Below, one piece after another: positions 1 through 8,734 of a DNA stretch of 45,210 nucleotides; the first letter of the stretch is position 1; the number at the start of each line of letters is the position of its first letter. Both the position numbers and the translations under genes were made by a program. Below the pieces are notes generated by a model. It was given only the letters and a program-made list of their open reading frames with translations. It searched no databases and was not told where the DNA came from. The stretch is from positions 1 to 45,210 of the forward strand of contig NZ_JRJU01000034.1 in assembly GCF_000787375.1 (NCBI RefSeq). Reading direction: 5' to 3'. This DNA is from Halalkalibacter okhensis. GTDB taxonomy: Bacteria > Bacillota > Bacilli > Bacillales > Bacillaceae_D.

Positions 1-31
1 GAACCTCTCTAATAAGAGAGGTTCTTTTCTT
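1..31 (+). terminator. Rho-independent terminator of a gene to the left
   Basis: A perfect 9-bp stem (GAACCTCTC at 1-9, GAGAGGTTC at 16-24) with loop TAATAA is followed by TTTTCTT. It would end a plus-strand gene lying left of the window, which converges on the minus-strand IclR gene. Confidence 0.75.
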
Positions 32-98
32 GAATGTTGATGAAATTGGCAATTGGTGTAAACAAACCTAATTTGAGTTGAGTATTATTAATAAATGT

Positions 99-115
99 GT
101 TCCCATATACGGGAA
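99..115. promoter_or_regulatory. Candidate IclR-type operator, site A
   Basis: GTTCCCATATACGGGAA is an imperfect palindrome (TTCCC, 6 nt, GGGAA). It resembles seven other 17-mers in the window. It lies beyond the 3' end of the IclR gene in a convergent gap, so its target is unclear; this is the least convincing placement of the set. Confidence 0.4.
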
Positions 116-184
116 TATATAGCTGTAATTATATTTCGGGAATTTTATAATGAAGTTATCAACCCTATTGGTACATATCGCCCA

Positions 185-949
185 TTATTCCATAATTAGA
201 TTCTCAGTTATTAACTCACTATGATGTTTAAGCTCTTTTACCAAGTATTGTAATTGTCCGGATAAAAACTGGTTCTTTAATCCAGTTACACTTAATGAAG
301 CAATCAGTTGATTAAAATCATCAAATACTGGCACAGCTACTGAACAAATACCTAACCGTAGTTCTTCATTAGTCAATGCGTAGCCACGTTGCCTTATTAC
401 TTCTAGTTCCGTTATCAACTCTTGCTTTTCTGTAATGGTATTTGTTGTATATTTTTTACGAGGTCTATCTAAAACACGATCAATTTCTTCATCACCTTGA
501 TAGGCTAAGAGCATCTTTCCTACAGCCGTACAATAACATGGAACTCTATTCCCTGTATCTGAAATCGTTCCATAATCATCTCGAGGAATTTTTTTAGAAA
601 GATAAACAACCCCACCACGATCATATACACCTAACCTAGCAACTTTTCGTGTCGATTCTACCAGTCTCTCAATGATAGGGGTAGCAGCATGGCGTATCTC
701 GACGGTGTGATAAAAAAGAAAACCAAGCTCAAAAGCTCCAATACCTAATTTATACTTTTGGCTCTTTGGATTTTTTTGAACCAAATTAGTTTCACATAAA
801 GTGTTAATTAAGCGGAAAACAGTACTTTTAGCAAGGTTTAACTTATTACTAAGCTGTGTAATTCCTAGTTCTCTATTGTCTGGTGAGAACTCTTTAAGAA
901 TACGTATCGCATTGTGAACGGATGATAATACTTCTTTATTCTCTTTCAT
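185..949 (-). CDS. IclR-family transcriptional regulator
   Basis: This 254-residue protein has the IclR layout: an N-terminal winged helix-turn-helix at about residues 10-65 (AIRILKEFS, then LSNKLNLAKSTVFRLINTL) and a C-terminal ligand-binding domain at about 75-250 with the GKMLLA and GICSVAVPVFD segments typical of the family. IclR proteins bind small organic acids and control aromatic or carboxylate catabolism. The start is supported by a GGGGG ribosome binding site 7 nt upstream on the minus strand. It is divergent from the MFS gene at 1151. No palindrome of the shared operator type is seen in its own promoter region, but such sites lie in front of several operons in the window, so I infer it is the local regulator. 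Family assignment is firm; effector is unknown. Confidence 0.93.
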   Translation of the reverse strand: MKENKEVLSSVHNAIRILKEFSPDNRELGITQLSNKLNLAKSTVFRLINTLCETNLVQKNPKSQKYKLGIGAFELGFLFYHTVEIRHAATPIIERLVESTRKVARLGVYDRGGVVYLSKKIPRDDYGTISDTGNRVPCYCTAVGKMLLAYQGDEEIDRVLDRPRKKYTTNTITEKQELITELEVIRQRGYALTNEELRLGICSVAVPVFDDFNQLIASLSVTGLKNQFLSGQLQYLVKELKHHSELITENLIME

Positions 950-1150
950 TACTAAACCCCCACTTAATAATGTTAATGTGTGTAAAGGCTTTCAAAAAAA
1001 TATACATATAATGTAACATTTCTAATAGGGATTTTCAATTGTTTAATCATAAAATTTTGAATTCTTTGTCGATGTGTGTTTGTGTTAAAAGACTTAGTGA
1101 TTTGGTAATAACGATATTAATTACAATTTAAAGAGAGGAAATGAACAGTT

Positions 1151-2317
1151 ATGAAATTCTTTTATTTGATTTTATTTATCCAAGCTTTGTATAGTATAGC
1201 CCTGCATGGAACAAGGCCGATAGTATCACTATATGCTGATTCACTTGGAATCTCTATAATTACAATTGGTATTTTAGTTTCTAGTTTTGCATTAATCCCA
1301 ATGTTACTGGCAGTTTCAATTGGAAAGTGGTTAGACCTTTTTGGGGCAAAAAGAATATCAAGTATCGGTGCATTTGGAATGTTATTGGCACTATGTATAC
1401 CAGGTATAATCCCTAATATTGCAACGTTATTTATCTCTCAGTTTCTTTTTGGGTTATCTCATTTATTTGTTTTAGTGTCGCTTCAAAAAACAGTTGGCAA
1501 TTTGCCTGGGAATAGAGATAAACTAATTGCGACATTTAGCCTCGCTGGTTCACTAGGAGAATTATTAGGACCTCTTATTTCTGGATTTAGTTATGAATAT
1601 TTCGGGTTTCAATATACTTATTTTTTAGCTGCTGCTTTAGTATTGATTTCCCTCGGATTTACTATTTTCACAAAAAAGAAAGCATGGGGGACAACAAGTC
1701 AATCTCCTAAAAAGCAAAGTCCTTCGTTGGTATTACTAAAAGATAATATTAATTTACGGAAAGCGCTTATAGTAAGTGGTTTAGTTTTATTTTCAAAAGA
1801 TGTGTTTGTGGCATACTTTCCTATCTATGGAAAGGGAATTGGCATGAATGCAAGTCAGATTGGGATAACTCTATCTTTTATGGCGGCGATGGCGATGGTT
1901 ATTCGCTTATTACAATTTCATTTAGTAAGAAAGTTTGGTAGAAGTATTATTCTTACAACTACTCTTCTTATCAGTGGAGTAGCCTACATGACATTACCAT
2001 TCACAGATATCCCATTATTATTAATTGCCATTGCCATTATACTAGGAGGGGGCCTGGGATTAGGGCAGCCACTTAGCCTTGTTTTTGCTTTAAATGTTAG
2101 TCCAATTAACCGACAGGGAGAAGTGTTAGGAATGAGACTTATGTTTAACCGTGGTTCTCAATTTATTGCTCCTTTTCTCTTTGGAGGAATAGGGAGTCTT
2201 GCAGGCCTGTCTTCTATATTTTTAGTGAGTGGTGGTATTCTCTTAGTTGGCGCGTATTTTACACGTTTAAAAGAAGAAGAACAACAAGAGAGTAAAAAAG
2301 AAAGGATGAGTCTATAA
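1151..2317 (+). CDS. MFS transporter (12-TM major facilitator)
   Basis: A 388-residue hydrophobic protein of the major facilitator superfamily with about 12 membrane segments. The signature loop between helices 2 and 3 is visible as GKWLDLFGAKR (around residue 60). It is clearly paralogous to the MFS protein at 12983: both share RPIVSLYA or KPVVSLYA near the N-terminus, the QKTVGNL.G.RDKLIAT segment and LGLGQPLSLV near the C-terminus. The AGAGAGG ribosome binding site lies about 12 nt upstream, rather far; a 17-codon reading frame in another frame starts at 1141 and overlaps the start, possibly damping translation. Context (IclR, decarboxylase-like protein) suggests uptake of an organic acid. 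The substrate cannot be assigned. Confidence 0.88.
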   Translation: MKFFYLILFIQALYSIALHGTRPIVSLYADSLGISIITIGILVSSFALIPMLLAVSIGKWLDLFGAKRISSIGAFGMLLALCIPGIIPNIATLFISQFLFGLSHLFVLVSLQKTVGNLPGNRDKLIATFSLAGSLGELLGPLISGFSYEYFGFQYTYFLAAALVLISLGFTIFTKKKAWGTTSQSPKKQSPSLVLLKDNINLRKALIVSGLVLFSKDVFVAYFPIYGKGIGMNASQIGITLSFMAAMAMVIRLLQFHLVRKFGRSIILTTTLLISGVAYMTLPFTDIPLLLIAIAIILGGGLGLGQPLSLVFALNVSPINRQGEVLGMRLMFNRGSQFIAPFLFGGIGSLAGLSSIFLVSGGILLVGAYFTRLKEEEQQESKKERMSL

Positions 2318-2322
2318 AAATT

Positions 2323-2339
2323 GTGCTATATATGAGAAC
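2323..2339. promoter_or_regulatory. Candidate IclR-type operator, site G
   Basis: GTGCTATATATGAGAAC matches the shared 17-bp pattern, differing from the site at 17022 at four positions. It starts 6 nt after the MFS stop codon and 78 nt before the start at 2417, so it could give the downstream gene its own regulated promoter. Confidence 0.45.
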
Positions 2340-2416
2340 AAAACCTTTGTAAATCAATTAATAAAATTTATTGTAAGAGTAGATTGAAAGATATTTATTT
2401 ATTTGGAGGAGATGAA

Positions 2417-3409
2417 ATGAGTAAATTGCAGCTCTCTTTTGGTTGTTGGGACTATGATCGTATTAGTGCGTTAACAGATGGCACGGTAAAGCCTGAAGGA
2501 ATTGAGCTAAATTGGCTCAATATGCCAGTTGAAGAAACCTTCTGGAGAATGATGAGACATCATGAATTTGATGTTGCTGAACTATCTTTTTCTTCCTATT
2601 TAATTGCACGTGATCGAGGCTTTCCTAACTTTTCCGCGATCCCAGTATTTATGTCCAGATCTTTTAGACATTCAGGGATCTATATTAATAAACATTCAGG
2701 AATTAAAGAACCAGCTGATTTAATAGGAAAGAGGATAGGAATTCCTGAATATCAATTATCGGCATGTGTTTGGATTAGAGGAATTCTTCACCATGAGTAT
2801 GGGGTTTCCCCATCAAGTGTATTCTGGTATACAGGAGGTCAGGAAAAAGCAGGAAGAATTGAGAAAATCAAGCTAGAACTCCCGCCAGAAATTAACATTC
2901 AACCAATTAATGAGGATCAAACATTAAATGAAATGCTCGAGTCTGGTGAAATTGATGCATTTATCGCTCCTAGAGCACCTTCTTGTTTTTTAAATGGCTC
3001 ACCGAATGTAACCCGCCTTTTCACAGATTTTGTTTCCGAGGAAGAGCAATATTTTAGAAAAACGGGTATCTTTCCTATTATGCATGTAGTAGCGATTAAA
3101 AATGAAATATTGGAGAAGAATCCATGGGTTGCGGCTAACCTTTATCAAGCATTTGTAAAATCGAAGCAAAAAGTCTATGAAGGGTTCAACCAAACAGCAG
3201 CCTTAAAGGTGACATTACCTTGGTTGGTTTCTGAGATCGAAAGAACAAAAGAAATTATGGGCGAGGACTTCTGGCCATATGGATTGGAAAATAACAAAGC
3301 GACATTAGAAGCATTTGTAACATATTCGTATGAACAAGGACTTATAAAAAATAAGTTAAAAGTAGAAGATCTATTTGTGAAATCTACTCAAGAAGAATAT
3401 GTGATTTAA
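2417..3409 (+). CDS. 4,5-dihydroxyphthalate decarboxylase-like protein (type 2 periplasmic-binding fold)
   Basis: The 330-residue product begins with FGCWDYDRISALTDG followed by KPEGIELNWL and a HHEFDVAELSFSSYL segment. These are hallmarks of the family that includes 4,5-dihydroxyphthalate decarboxylase and NMT1/THI5-like proteins. No signal peptide is present, so it should be cytoplasmic, which favours an enzyme over a transport receptor. The ATG at 2417 is chosen because GGAGG lies at 2406-2410; the longer frame from 2384 lacks a ribosome binding site. Known members remove a carboxyl group from 4,5-dihydroxyphthalate to give protocatechuate. A phthalate-dioxygenase-like Rieske protein is encoded at 17122, which fits, but no dihydrodiol dehydrogenase or matching reductase is seen, and this family is broad, so the substrate is uncertain. 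Confidence 0.75.
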   Translation: MSKLQLSFGCWDYDRISALTDGTVKPEGIELNWLNMPVEETFWRMMRHHEFDVAELSFSSYLIARDRGFPNFSAIPVFMSRSFRHSGIYINKHSGIKEPADLIGKRIGIPEYQLSACVWIRGILHHEYGVSPSSVFWYTGGQEKAGRIEKIKLELPPEINIQPINEDQTLNEMLESGEIDAFIAPRAPSCFLNGSPNVTRLFTDFVSEEEQYFRKTGIFPIMHVVAIKNEILEKNPWVAANLYQAFVKSKQKVYEGFNQTAALKVTLPWLVSEIERTKEIMGEDFWPYGLENNKATLEAFVTYSYEQGLIKNKLKVEDLFVKSTQEEYVI

Positions 3410-3464
3410 TAGAAGTAATTTAAATTTAAAACAACCTAGTATGAAGATAAGAAAATGATTAAGC

Positions 3465-3494
3465 TACCACAGCTAAAACAGCTGTGGTATTTTT
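3465..3494 (+). terminator. Rho-independent terminator
   Basis: A perfect 10-bp stem TACCACAGCT (3465-3474) and AGCTGTGGTA (3480-3489) with loop AAAAC is followed by TTTTT. It ends the decarboxylase-like gene and isolates the nickel operon. Confidence 0.9.
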
Positions 3495-3586
3495 CAGGAA
3501 AAATAACAAGTTAGTCTAATATAGACAATGCTTTTAGAGTTGAATGAAATTATTAATCAAGCAATTAAAACGCCCAAAAGAGAAAT

Positions 3587-3620
3587 ATCGTGTTATTTAT
3601 TTACAAATTAGTGTCACGAT
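3587..3620. promoter_or_regulatory. Inverted repeat before the nickel operon (possible NikR operator)
   Basis: ATCGTG at 3587-3592 and CACGAT at 3615-3620 form a 6-bp inverted repeat with a 22-nt spacer, about 83 nt before the first gene of the nik operon. NikR is known to bind widely spaced inverted half-sites, but the spacing and sequence differ from the E. coli GTATGA-N16-TCATAC site. Position is the main argument. Confidence 0.3.
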
Positions 3621-3702
3621 CTTATGATTAAAACAAATAGAAGGAATATTATAAATGATTTGATTTATTTGACTTTTATAAAAATTGAGGGCGGTGTTTT
3701 TA

Positions 3703-4482
3703 GTGAGAATTGAAAAGCAAGGTGTCATGCAAGATTGGGATAAAAGAGCTGAACAATATACGCAAAGAAGTGAATATCACTTAAAATCAGAAGAACAAAA
3801 AGCCGAGTGGAAAGGGACACTAGATAAAATCATTGATAATAAATCCTCCTTAGATATGCTAGATGTGGGAACTGGACCTGGTTTTTTAGCACTGTTACTA
3901 GCTGAAATGGGACACAACTGTACAGGAGTTGATTTATCAACTAAAATGCTAAAAATTGCACAAAGGAAAGCGAATGCTAATGATTTGCAATGCCGATTCC
4001 TACATGGGGATGCAGAGAAGCTAGACTTTGAAGATCATTCGTTTGATGTGGTCATTAACAGGCACTTACTCTGGACCTTACCACACCCTGGAGTTGCATT
4101 AAGAGAATGGGTACGTGTTCTAAGGCCAGGAGGAAAACTAGTAATTTTCGATGGTGACTGGACGACCCACAATATGGACAAAAGACGAAAGTATAAGCAA
4201 TTACTCGGTAACTACTTAGTTATGATTAGTGAAAAACGATATACACTCAATTGGAGAAAAAGATATAAAACTAGGATTAACAACGAGAAACTCCCTTTTG
4301 AAGGAGCAGATGAAGGAAAGGTGATGTCATTAATGGAAGCAGCCGGTCTTTCTAATATTAGTACCGCTTCGATGGAGCATCTCCTAAAAGTTGATTCGAA
4401 AAGTTTTCCGTTAAAGTATAGGCTGTCCTTTATAGAACCTTACCAACGGTATATTGTAATTGGAGAGAAACTAGGTCATTAA
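3703..4482 (+). CDS. Class I SAM-dependent methyltransferase of the nickel operon
   Basis: A 259-residue methyltransferase. Motif I, LDVGTGPGFLALLLAE, lies at about residues 53-68, followed by the acidic end of strand 2 (GVDLSTKML), the GDAEKLDFEDHSFDVV region and LRPGGKLVIFDGDW. This is the methyltransferase-11/25 type. I chose the GTG at 3703 because GAGGGCGG lies about 8 nt upstream; an ATG at 3727 is an alternative. It is the first gene of the nik operon, with only 43 nt to nikA. Its substrate is unknown. Position suggests a role linked to nickel uptake, for example modifying a chelating ligand, but that is inference. Confidence 0.85.
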   Translation: MRIEKQGVMQDWDKRAEQYTQRSEYHLKSEEQKAEWKGTLDKIIDNKSSLDMLDVGTGPGFLALLLAEMGHNCTGVDLSTKMLKIAQRKANANDLQCRFLHGDAEKLDFEDHSFDVVINRHLLWTLPHPGVALREWVRVLRPGGKLVIFDGDWTTHNMDKRRKYKQLLGNYLVMISEKRYTLNWRKRYKTRINNEKLPFEGADEGKVMSLMEAAGLSNISTASMEHLLKVDSKSFPLKYRLSFIEPYQRYIVIGEKLGH

Positions 4483-4525
4483 TATATTAAAGACGATTAA
4501 GATTATTCAAGAGGAGTTGGATAAA

Positions 4526-6145
4526 GTGAAGCCAGTTTATAATTTTATATTTATAATATTAGTTTTAGTTGCAGGTACCATTTTAGCTGCATGTAATGAA
4601 AAGACTGTAACAGATTCTAAGCAAATTCAAGGGGAAACCTCAGAAAATACAAAAATGTTAACGTTATCATGGGATAAAGACATTGGCCCCTTAAACCCTC
4701 ATATGTATTCACCAAATGAAATGTTTGCTCAAAATATGGTATATGAGCCACTCGTAAAGTATGGTGAAAACGGAACAATAGAACCTTGGTTAGCAGAGGA
4801 TTGGGAAATCTCTAAAGATGGGAAAGAATATACGTTTTATTTAAGGGAAAACGTTACATATTCAGACGGCTCAAAGTTAAGTGCAGAAAATGTAAAAATG
4901 AACTTTGATGCTGTGTTAAATAATGCTGACAGGCATAACTGGATTGAAGTGGTGAATCAAATTGAAGAAACAAGTGTAATTGATGATACTACTTTTAAAA
5001 TTACTTTAGCAAATGCATATTATCCTTTACTCCAAGATTTAACACTTATTCGACCGTTTCGTTTTCTTGGTGAAAACGGCTTTCCACAAGACGGAAATAC
5101 TGCAGAAGGTATAGAAGAGCCTATTGGTACAGGACCTTGGGTACTGAATGAATATAAAAAAGATGAGTATGCTCTCTTTAAAGTCAACGAAAATTACTGG
5201 GGAGAACTTCCTAATGTTCAAGAAGTAATGATTCGAGTCATTCCAGATGGAGAGTCTAGAGTACTTGCGTTTGAAAATAAAGAAATCGACCTTATTTTTG
5301 GTACTGGTTTGATTAGTCTAGACTCATTTAATTTTCTAAAGGAATCAGACCAGTATGAAACAGGAATTTCAGGACCTCTCTCTAGTAGAACGTTAGCAGT
5401 TAATTCAAATAAAGGTCCTACGAAAGAACTGAAAGTACGCCAAGCTATTCAGCATAGTTTTAACAAACAAGCTCTTATTGATCGTTTGTTTTATGGAACA
5501 GATCAAAAGGCTGATACTCTATTCGCATCCAATGTACCATACAGCGACCTTGGATTAACTCCATACGAATATGATCTTGAGCGTGCTGATCAACTGTTAA
5601 ATAAAGCGGGCTGGGAATTAGCTGAAGGAGAGACCTTCAGAGAAAAGGATGGAGAAATTTTAGAGTTAGAGTTAGCATTTAGTTCCACAGATAATATACA
5701 AAAAGCAATTGCAGAGACTCTACAAGGAGATCTACGTCAAGTTGGTATCTCACTTAAGCTCATTGGCGAAGAGGATCAATCTTATCAACAAAGACAAAAA
5801 GATGGAGATTTTAATCTTATTTTCAACAATACATGGGGAGCCCCATACGAACCGCATACGTTTGCTTCTTCGATGAGAGTTGTAGCACATGCTGACTATC
5901 AAGCTCAAATTGGATTATCTATGAAAGCAGAAATTGATCATGAGATAAGTGAAGTTTTGATAAGCTCAGATGAAGAAGTTAGGAAAGAAAAGTATGAAAA
6001 TATTTTGAGTACATTACATGAACAAGCAGTCTACTTACCAATTTCCTATAGTACAAATATTGCTGTCTATCATGATTATGTAAGTGGTGTTGAGTTTCCA
6101 CATATGAACTATGTTCTACCGTTGGAAACGATTGATGTTGAATAA
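4526..6145 (+). CDS. nikA: Nickel ABC transporter, substrate-binding lipoprotein NikA
   Basis: The 539-residue protein starts with a lipoprotein signal (lipobox LAAC, Cys23). The mature part follows E. coli NikA closely: GPLNPHMYSPNEMFAQNMVYEP, PIGTGPW, NENYWGE, ADTLFA..VPY..LGL, IGEE, and the segment AHADYQAQ that holds the histidine equivalent to the NikA nickel-ligand His416. The arginine of RPFRF, in the NikA ligand pocket, is also kept. This makes nickel, usually bound as a small chelate, much more likely than peptides as ligand. The GTG at 4526 is chosen over the TTG at 4517 because GAGGAG at 4511-4516 abuts the latter. It overlaps nikB by one base (TAATG). Confidence 0.93.
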   Translation: MKPVYNFIFIILVLVAGTILAACNEKTVTDSKQIQGETSENTKMLTLSWDKDIGPLNPHMYSPNEMFAQNMVYEPLVKYGENGTIEPWLAEDWEISKDGKEYTFYLRENVTYSDGSKLSAENVKMNFDAVLNNADRHNWIEVVNQIEETSVIDDTTFKITLANAYYPLLQDLTLIRPFRFLGENGFPQDGNTAEGIEEPIGTGPWVLNEYKKDEYALFKVNENYWGELPNVQEVMIRVIPDGESRVLAFENKEIDLIFGTGLISLDSFNFLKESDQYETGISGPLSSRTLAVNSNKGPTKELKVRQAIQHSFNKQALIDRLFYGTDQKADTLFASNVPYSDLGLTPYEYDLERADQLLNKAGWELAEGETFREKDGEILELELAFSSTDNIQKAIAETLQGDLRQVGISLKLIGEEDQSYQQRQKDGDFNLIFNNTWGAPYEPHTFASSMRVVAHADYQAQIGLSMKAEIDHEISEVLISSDEEVRKEKYENILSTLHEQAVYLPISYSTNIAVYHDYVSGVEFPHMNYVLPLETIDVE

Positions 6146-7092
6146 TGTTAGGATTTATCTTGAAGAGGCTGCTTAGCCTTATTCCTATACTATTTGGTAC
6201 ATCATTTATTACGTTTTTGCTCATTCATTTAGTACCAGGGGACCCAGCTGAGGCTTATCTTCGTCTGTCGCAAATTCCACCGACAGACGAAGCAATCGAA
6301 TATATTCGTCATGAATTAGGTTTAAATCAACCTTTGTTTGTACAATACTTCACTTGGCTGGGGAATGCTTTTCAATTCGATTTTGGTACTTCATTTGTTT
6401 CAGGTGACCCAGTTTTTGAAGAAACCATTTATTACTTACTTCCGACGGTACAGTTAACTTTTGTAGCATTTGTTGCAACCATTATAATCAGTGTTCCAGT
6501 AGGAGTATTCTCAGCTGTATATAAAGATGGTGTTTTCGATCAAATTAGTCGACTGTTTGCCTATATAGGGGCTTCAATGCCGTCCTTTTGGCTTGGTTTT
6601 CTCCTAATTTACTTTTTTTCCTATAAATTAGGGATTTTTCCTACAGGTTCGAGGGGAACACTAGCACACTTGGTGTTACCCACGGTTACTCTTTGTTTCT
6701 TATATACTTTTACGTTCACCCGGCTATTAAGGTCTAGCATGTTAGAGCAAATGAAACAGCCTTTTATTTTATATGCAAGAAGTCGAGGATTGAAAGAAAA
6801 TATTGTCATTGGAAAGCATGTGTTAAAATTGGCTGCTCTACCATTTATAACAGCCTTAGGAATGAGTATAGGCCATATGCTAGCTGGGACTGTCATCGTT
6901 GAAAGTGTCTTTTCTTGGCCGGGAATTGGTAGATACTTCGTGTCGGCTATTTTAAATCGTGATTATCCTGTCATTCAATTCAGCGTATTGCTATTGACGA
7001 TCATTTTTGTATTCGTGAATTTATTAGTAGACATTATATATGCATATCTGGATCCTCGAATTAGGTGGAAAGGGGATCATGCAAATGATTGA
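6145..7092 (+). CDS. nikB: Nickel ABC transporter permease NikB
   Basis: A 315-residue inner-membrane permease of the DppB/OppB/NikB family, with about six membrane segments. The N-terminus reads LKRLLSLIPILFGTSFITFLL, standard for the family, followed by HLVPGDPAE. The cytoplasmic EAA-type loop that contacts the ATPases lies around residues 200-230 (RSRGLKENIVIGKHVLKLA). Start and previous stop overlap as TAATG, indicating translational coupling to nikA. The downstream permease gene starts inside its last codons. Together with NikC it forms the membrane channel. Confidence 0.92.
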   Translation: MLGFILKRLLSLIPILFGTSFITFLLIHLVPGDPAEAYLRLSQIPPTDEAIEYIRHELGLNQPLFVQYFTWLGNAFQFDFGTSFVSGDPVFEETIYYLLPTVQLTFVAFVATIIISVPVGVFSAVYKDGVFDQISRLFAYIGASMPSFWLGFLLIYFFSYKLGIFPTGSRGTLAHLVLPTVTLCFLYTFTFTRLLRSSMLEQMKQPFILYARSRGLKENIVIGKHVLKLAALPFITALGMSIGHMLAGTVIVESVFSWPGIGRYFVSAILNRDYPVIQFSVLLLTIIFVFVNLLVDIIYAYLDPRIRWKGDHAND

Positions 7093-7912
7093 GATGATTA
7101 GAAGAGTCGTTTTTCATCATAAGCTATTGTTCTTTAGTGGGGCAATTATTGTATTTATAGCATTTGTAGCTATATTTGCCCCTTACCTTGCACCACATGA
7201 TCCTAACTTAGCACGTATAGAGCTACGACTTTTAGGTCCATCTAAAGAATTTCTATTGGGAACAGATCATCAGGGAAGGTGCATCCTCTCACGATTAATG
7301 TATGGTGCACGTTATTCATTAGGAAGTACACTTCTCGTTGTTGTCATAACGATGTTAATTAGTATTATTATCGGTACATTTTCAGGGTATCAGGGTGGAA
7401 AGGTCGATTATGTTTTTATGAGGTTTTGCGATATTATTCTAGCTTTTCCAGGGTTAATCTTAATTCTGGCGTTTGTTGGAATTATTGGACCAGGATTGTT
7501 TAACCTTATTATTGCTATGATACTTATTCAATGGGTTAGTTATGCACGAATAATTAGGGGGATGGTTTTGAGCTATAAAGAGCAATTATTTATTAAGGCA
7601 GCTAAAATGTCAGGAACATCAAATTCGAAGATAATTATCCGACATATATTACCTGGTATACTGCCTCAAATGATTGTATTAGCATCTCTTGATATGGGTA
7701 CGATTCTATTACACATTGCAGGTTTTTCATTTCTAGGCTTAGGTATTCAGCCGCCTACAGCAGAATGGGGTGCGATGCTTAATGATAGTAGACAATTTTT
7801 GAGAAGTCATCCATCAATGATGTTCTATCCAGGTCTTATGATCTTTCTTGTGGTAATGGCATTTAACCTATTTGGAGATGCCTTAAGAGATAAAATGGAA
7901 CATAGAAGTTAG
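7085..7912 (+). CDS. nikC: Nickel ABC transporter permease NikC
   Basis: This 275-residue permease belongs to the DppC/OppC/NikC family. Typical features are the APYLAPHDPN segment after the first membrane helix, LLGTDHQGRCILSRLMYGAR (the GTD..GRD-like motif of NikC types), and GFSFLGLGIQPPTAEWGAML near the C-terminus. I chose ATG 7085, with GGGG at 7072-7075 at proper spacing; ATG 7079 is also possible. Either way the start lies within the end of nikB, so the two permeases are coupled. The partner ATPases follow directly. Confidence 0.92.
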   Translation: MIEMIRRVVFHHKLLFFSGAIIVFIAFVAIFAPYLAPHDPNLARIELRLLGPSKEFLLGTDHQGRCILSRLMYGARYSLGSTLLVVVITMLISIIIGTFSGYQGGKVDYVFMRFCDIILAFPGLILILAFVGIIGPGLFNLIIAMILIQWVSYARIIRGMVLSYKEQLFIKAAKMSGTSNSKIIIRHILPGILPQMIVLASLDMGTILLHIAGFSFLGLGIQPPTAEWGAMLNDSRQFLRSHPSMMFYPGLMIFLVVMAFNLFGDALRDKMEHRS

Positions 7913-7924
7913 GAGTTGCTGGAG

Positions 7925-8734
7925 ATGTCAAAAGAACCTGTGCTGTCCGTAAATAATTTAAATATTTATATTCCAAATCCAAGATTAGAAACAACAATTC
8001 AAGTCGTTCATCAAGCGAATTTTTCTTTATCTCCTGGGAAAGTATTCGGACTTGTAGGTGGAAGTGGATCGGGTAAAACACTTACTTGTCATTCGATTTT
8101 GAACTTATTACAAGATGGCATTGATGCGACAGGTAGTATCCAATTGAAGGGGAAGGAAATTTTAAATCTTTCAAATAAGAAAGCAAGAAAAATACGTGGC
8201 AGTGAGATTGCCGTGATAACCCAAAATCCAATGTCTTCTTTTAACCCTGTGATCACAATTGGAGAACACATGATTGAAACTGTAAGAACTCATAAAAAAG
8301 TGACCCGTAAAGAAGCGAAAGAAATGGCAATGTATTATTTAGAAAAAATGGATTTCTCATCTCCACTACATGTGTTAAAACAATTTCCATATCAATTAAG
8401 TGGAGGAATGCTTCAACGTGTATTAATTGCTATAGCACTATTATTGCGTCCCGACGTTATCATAGCAGATGAGCCAACTACAGCACTTGATAAGGTTACA
8501 CAAAATCAAATTTTGGAACAACTTGAGAAAATTAAACGTGAGAGGAATACAAGCATTTTACTCGTTTCTCACGATCTTGATGTTATTTCAAAATTAGCAG
8601 ATGAAGTTGCTGTTATGTATGAGGGGAGAATTGTTGAAAGAGGTCAGTTACTCAAAGTTTTTCATCAACCATCGCATGTCTATACAAAAGCACTAATAAA
8701 TGCAAGTATGCGTCTGAAAAGAGGGATAAAATGA
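7925..8734 (+). CDS. nikD: Nickel ABC transporter ATP-binding protein NikD
   Basis: A 269-residue ABC ATPase with Walker A GGSGSGKT, signature LSGGMLQRV, Walker B VIIADEPTTALD and the switch histidine in LLVSHDLD. The LQRVLIAIALLL sequence after the signature and the short C-terminal region are in line with NikD/DppD proteins. ATG 7925 is chosen since AGGAG at 7911-7915 lies 9 nt upstream; the TTG at 7916 is too close. It follows nikC by 12 nt and overlaps nikE by four bases (ATGA). It acts as one of two nucleotide-binding subunits on the cytoplasmic face. Confidence 0.93.
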   Translation: MSKEPVLSVNNLNIYIPNPRLETTIQVVHQANFSLSPGKVFGLVGGSGSGKTLTCHSILNLLQDGIDATGSIQLKGKEILNLSNKKARKIRGSEIAVITQNPMSSFNPVITIGEHMIETVRTHKKVTRKEAKEMAMYYLEKMDFSSPLHVLKQFPYQLSGGMLQRVLIAIALLLRPDVIIADEPTTALDKVTQNQILEQLEKIKRERNTSILLVSHDLDVISKLADEVAVMYEGRIVERGQLLKVFHQPSHVYTKALINASMRLKRGIK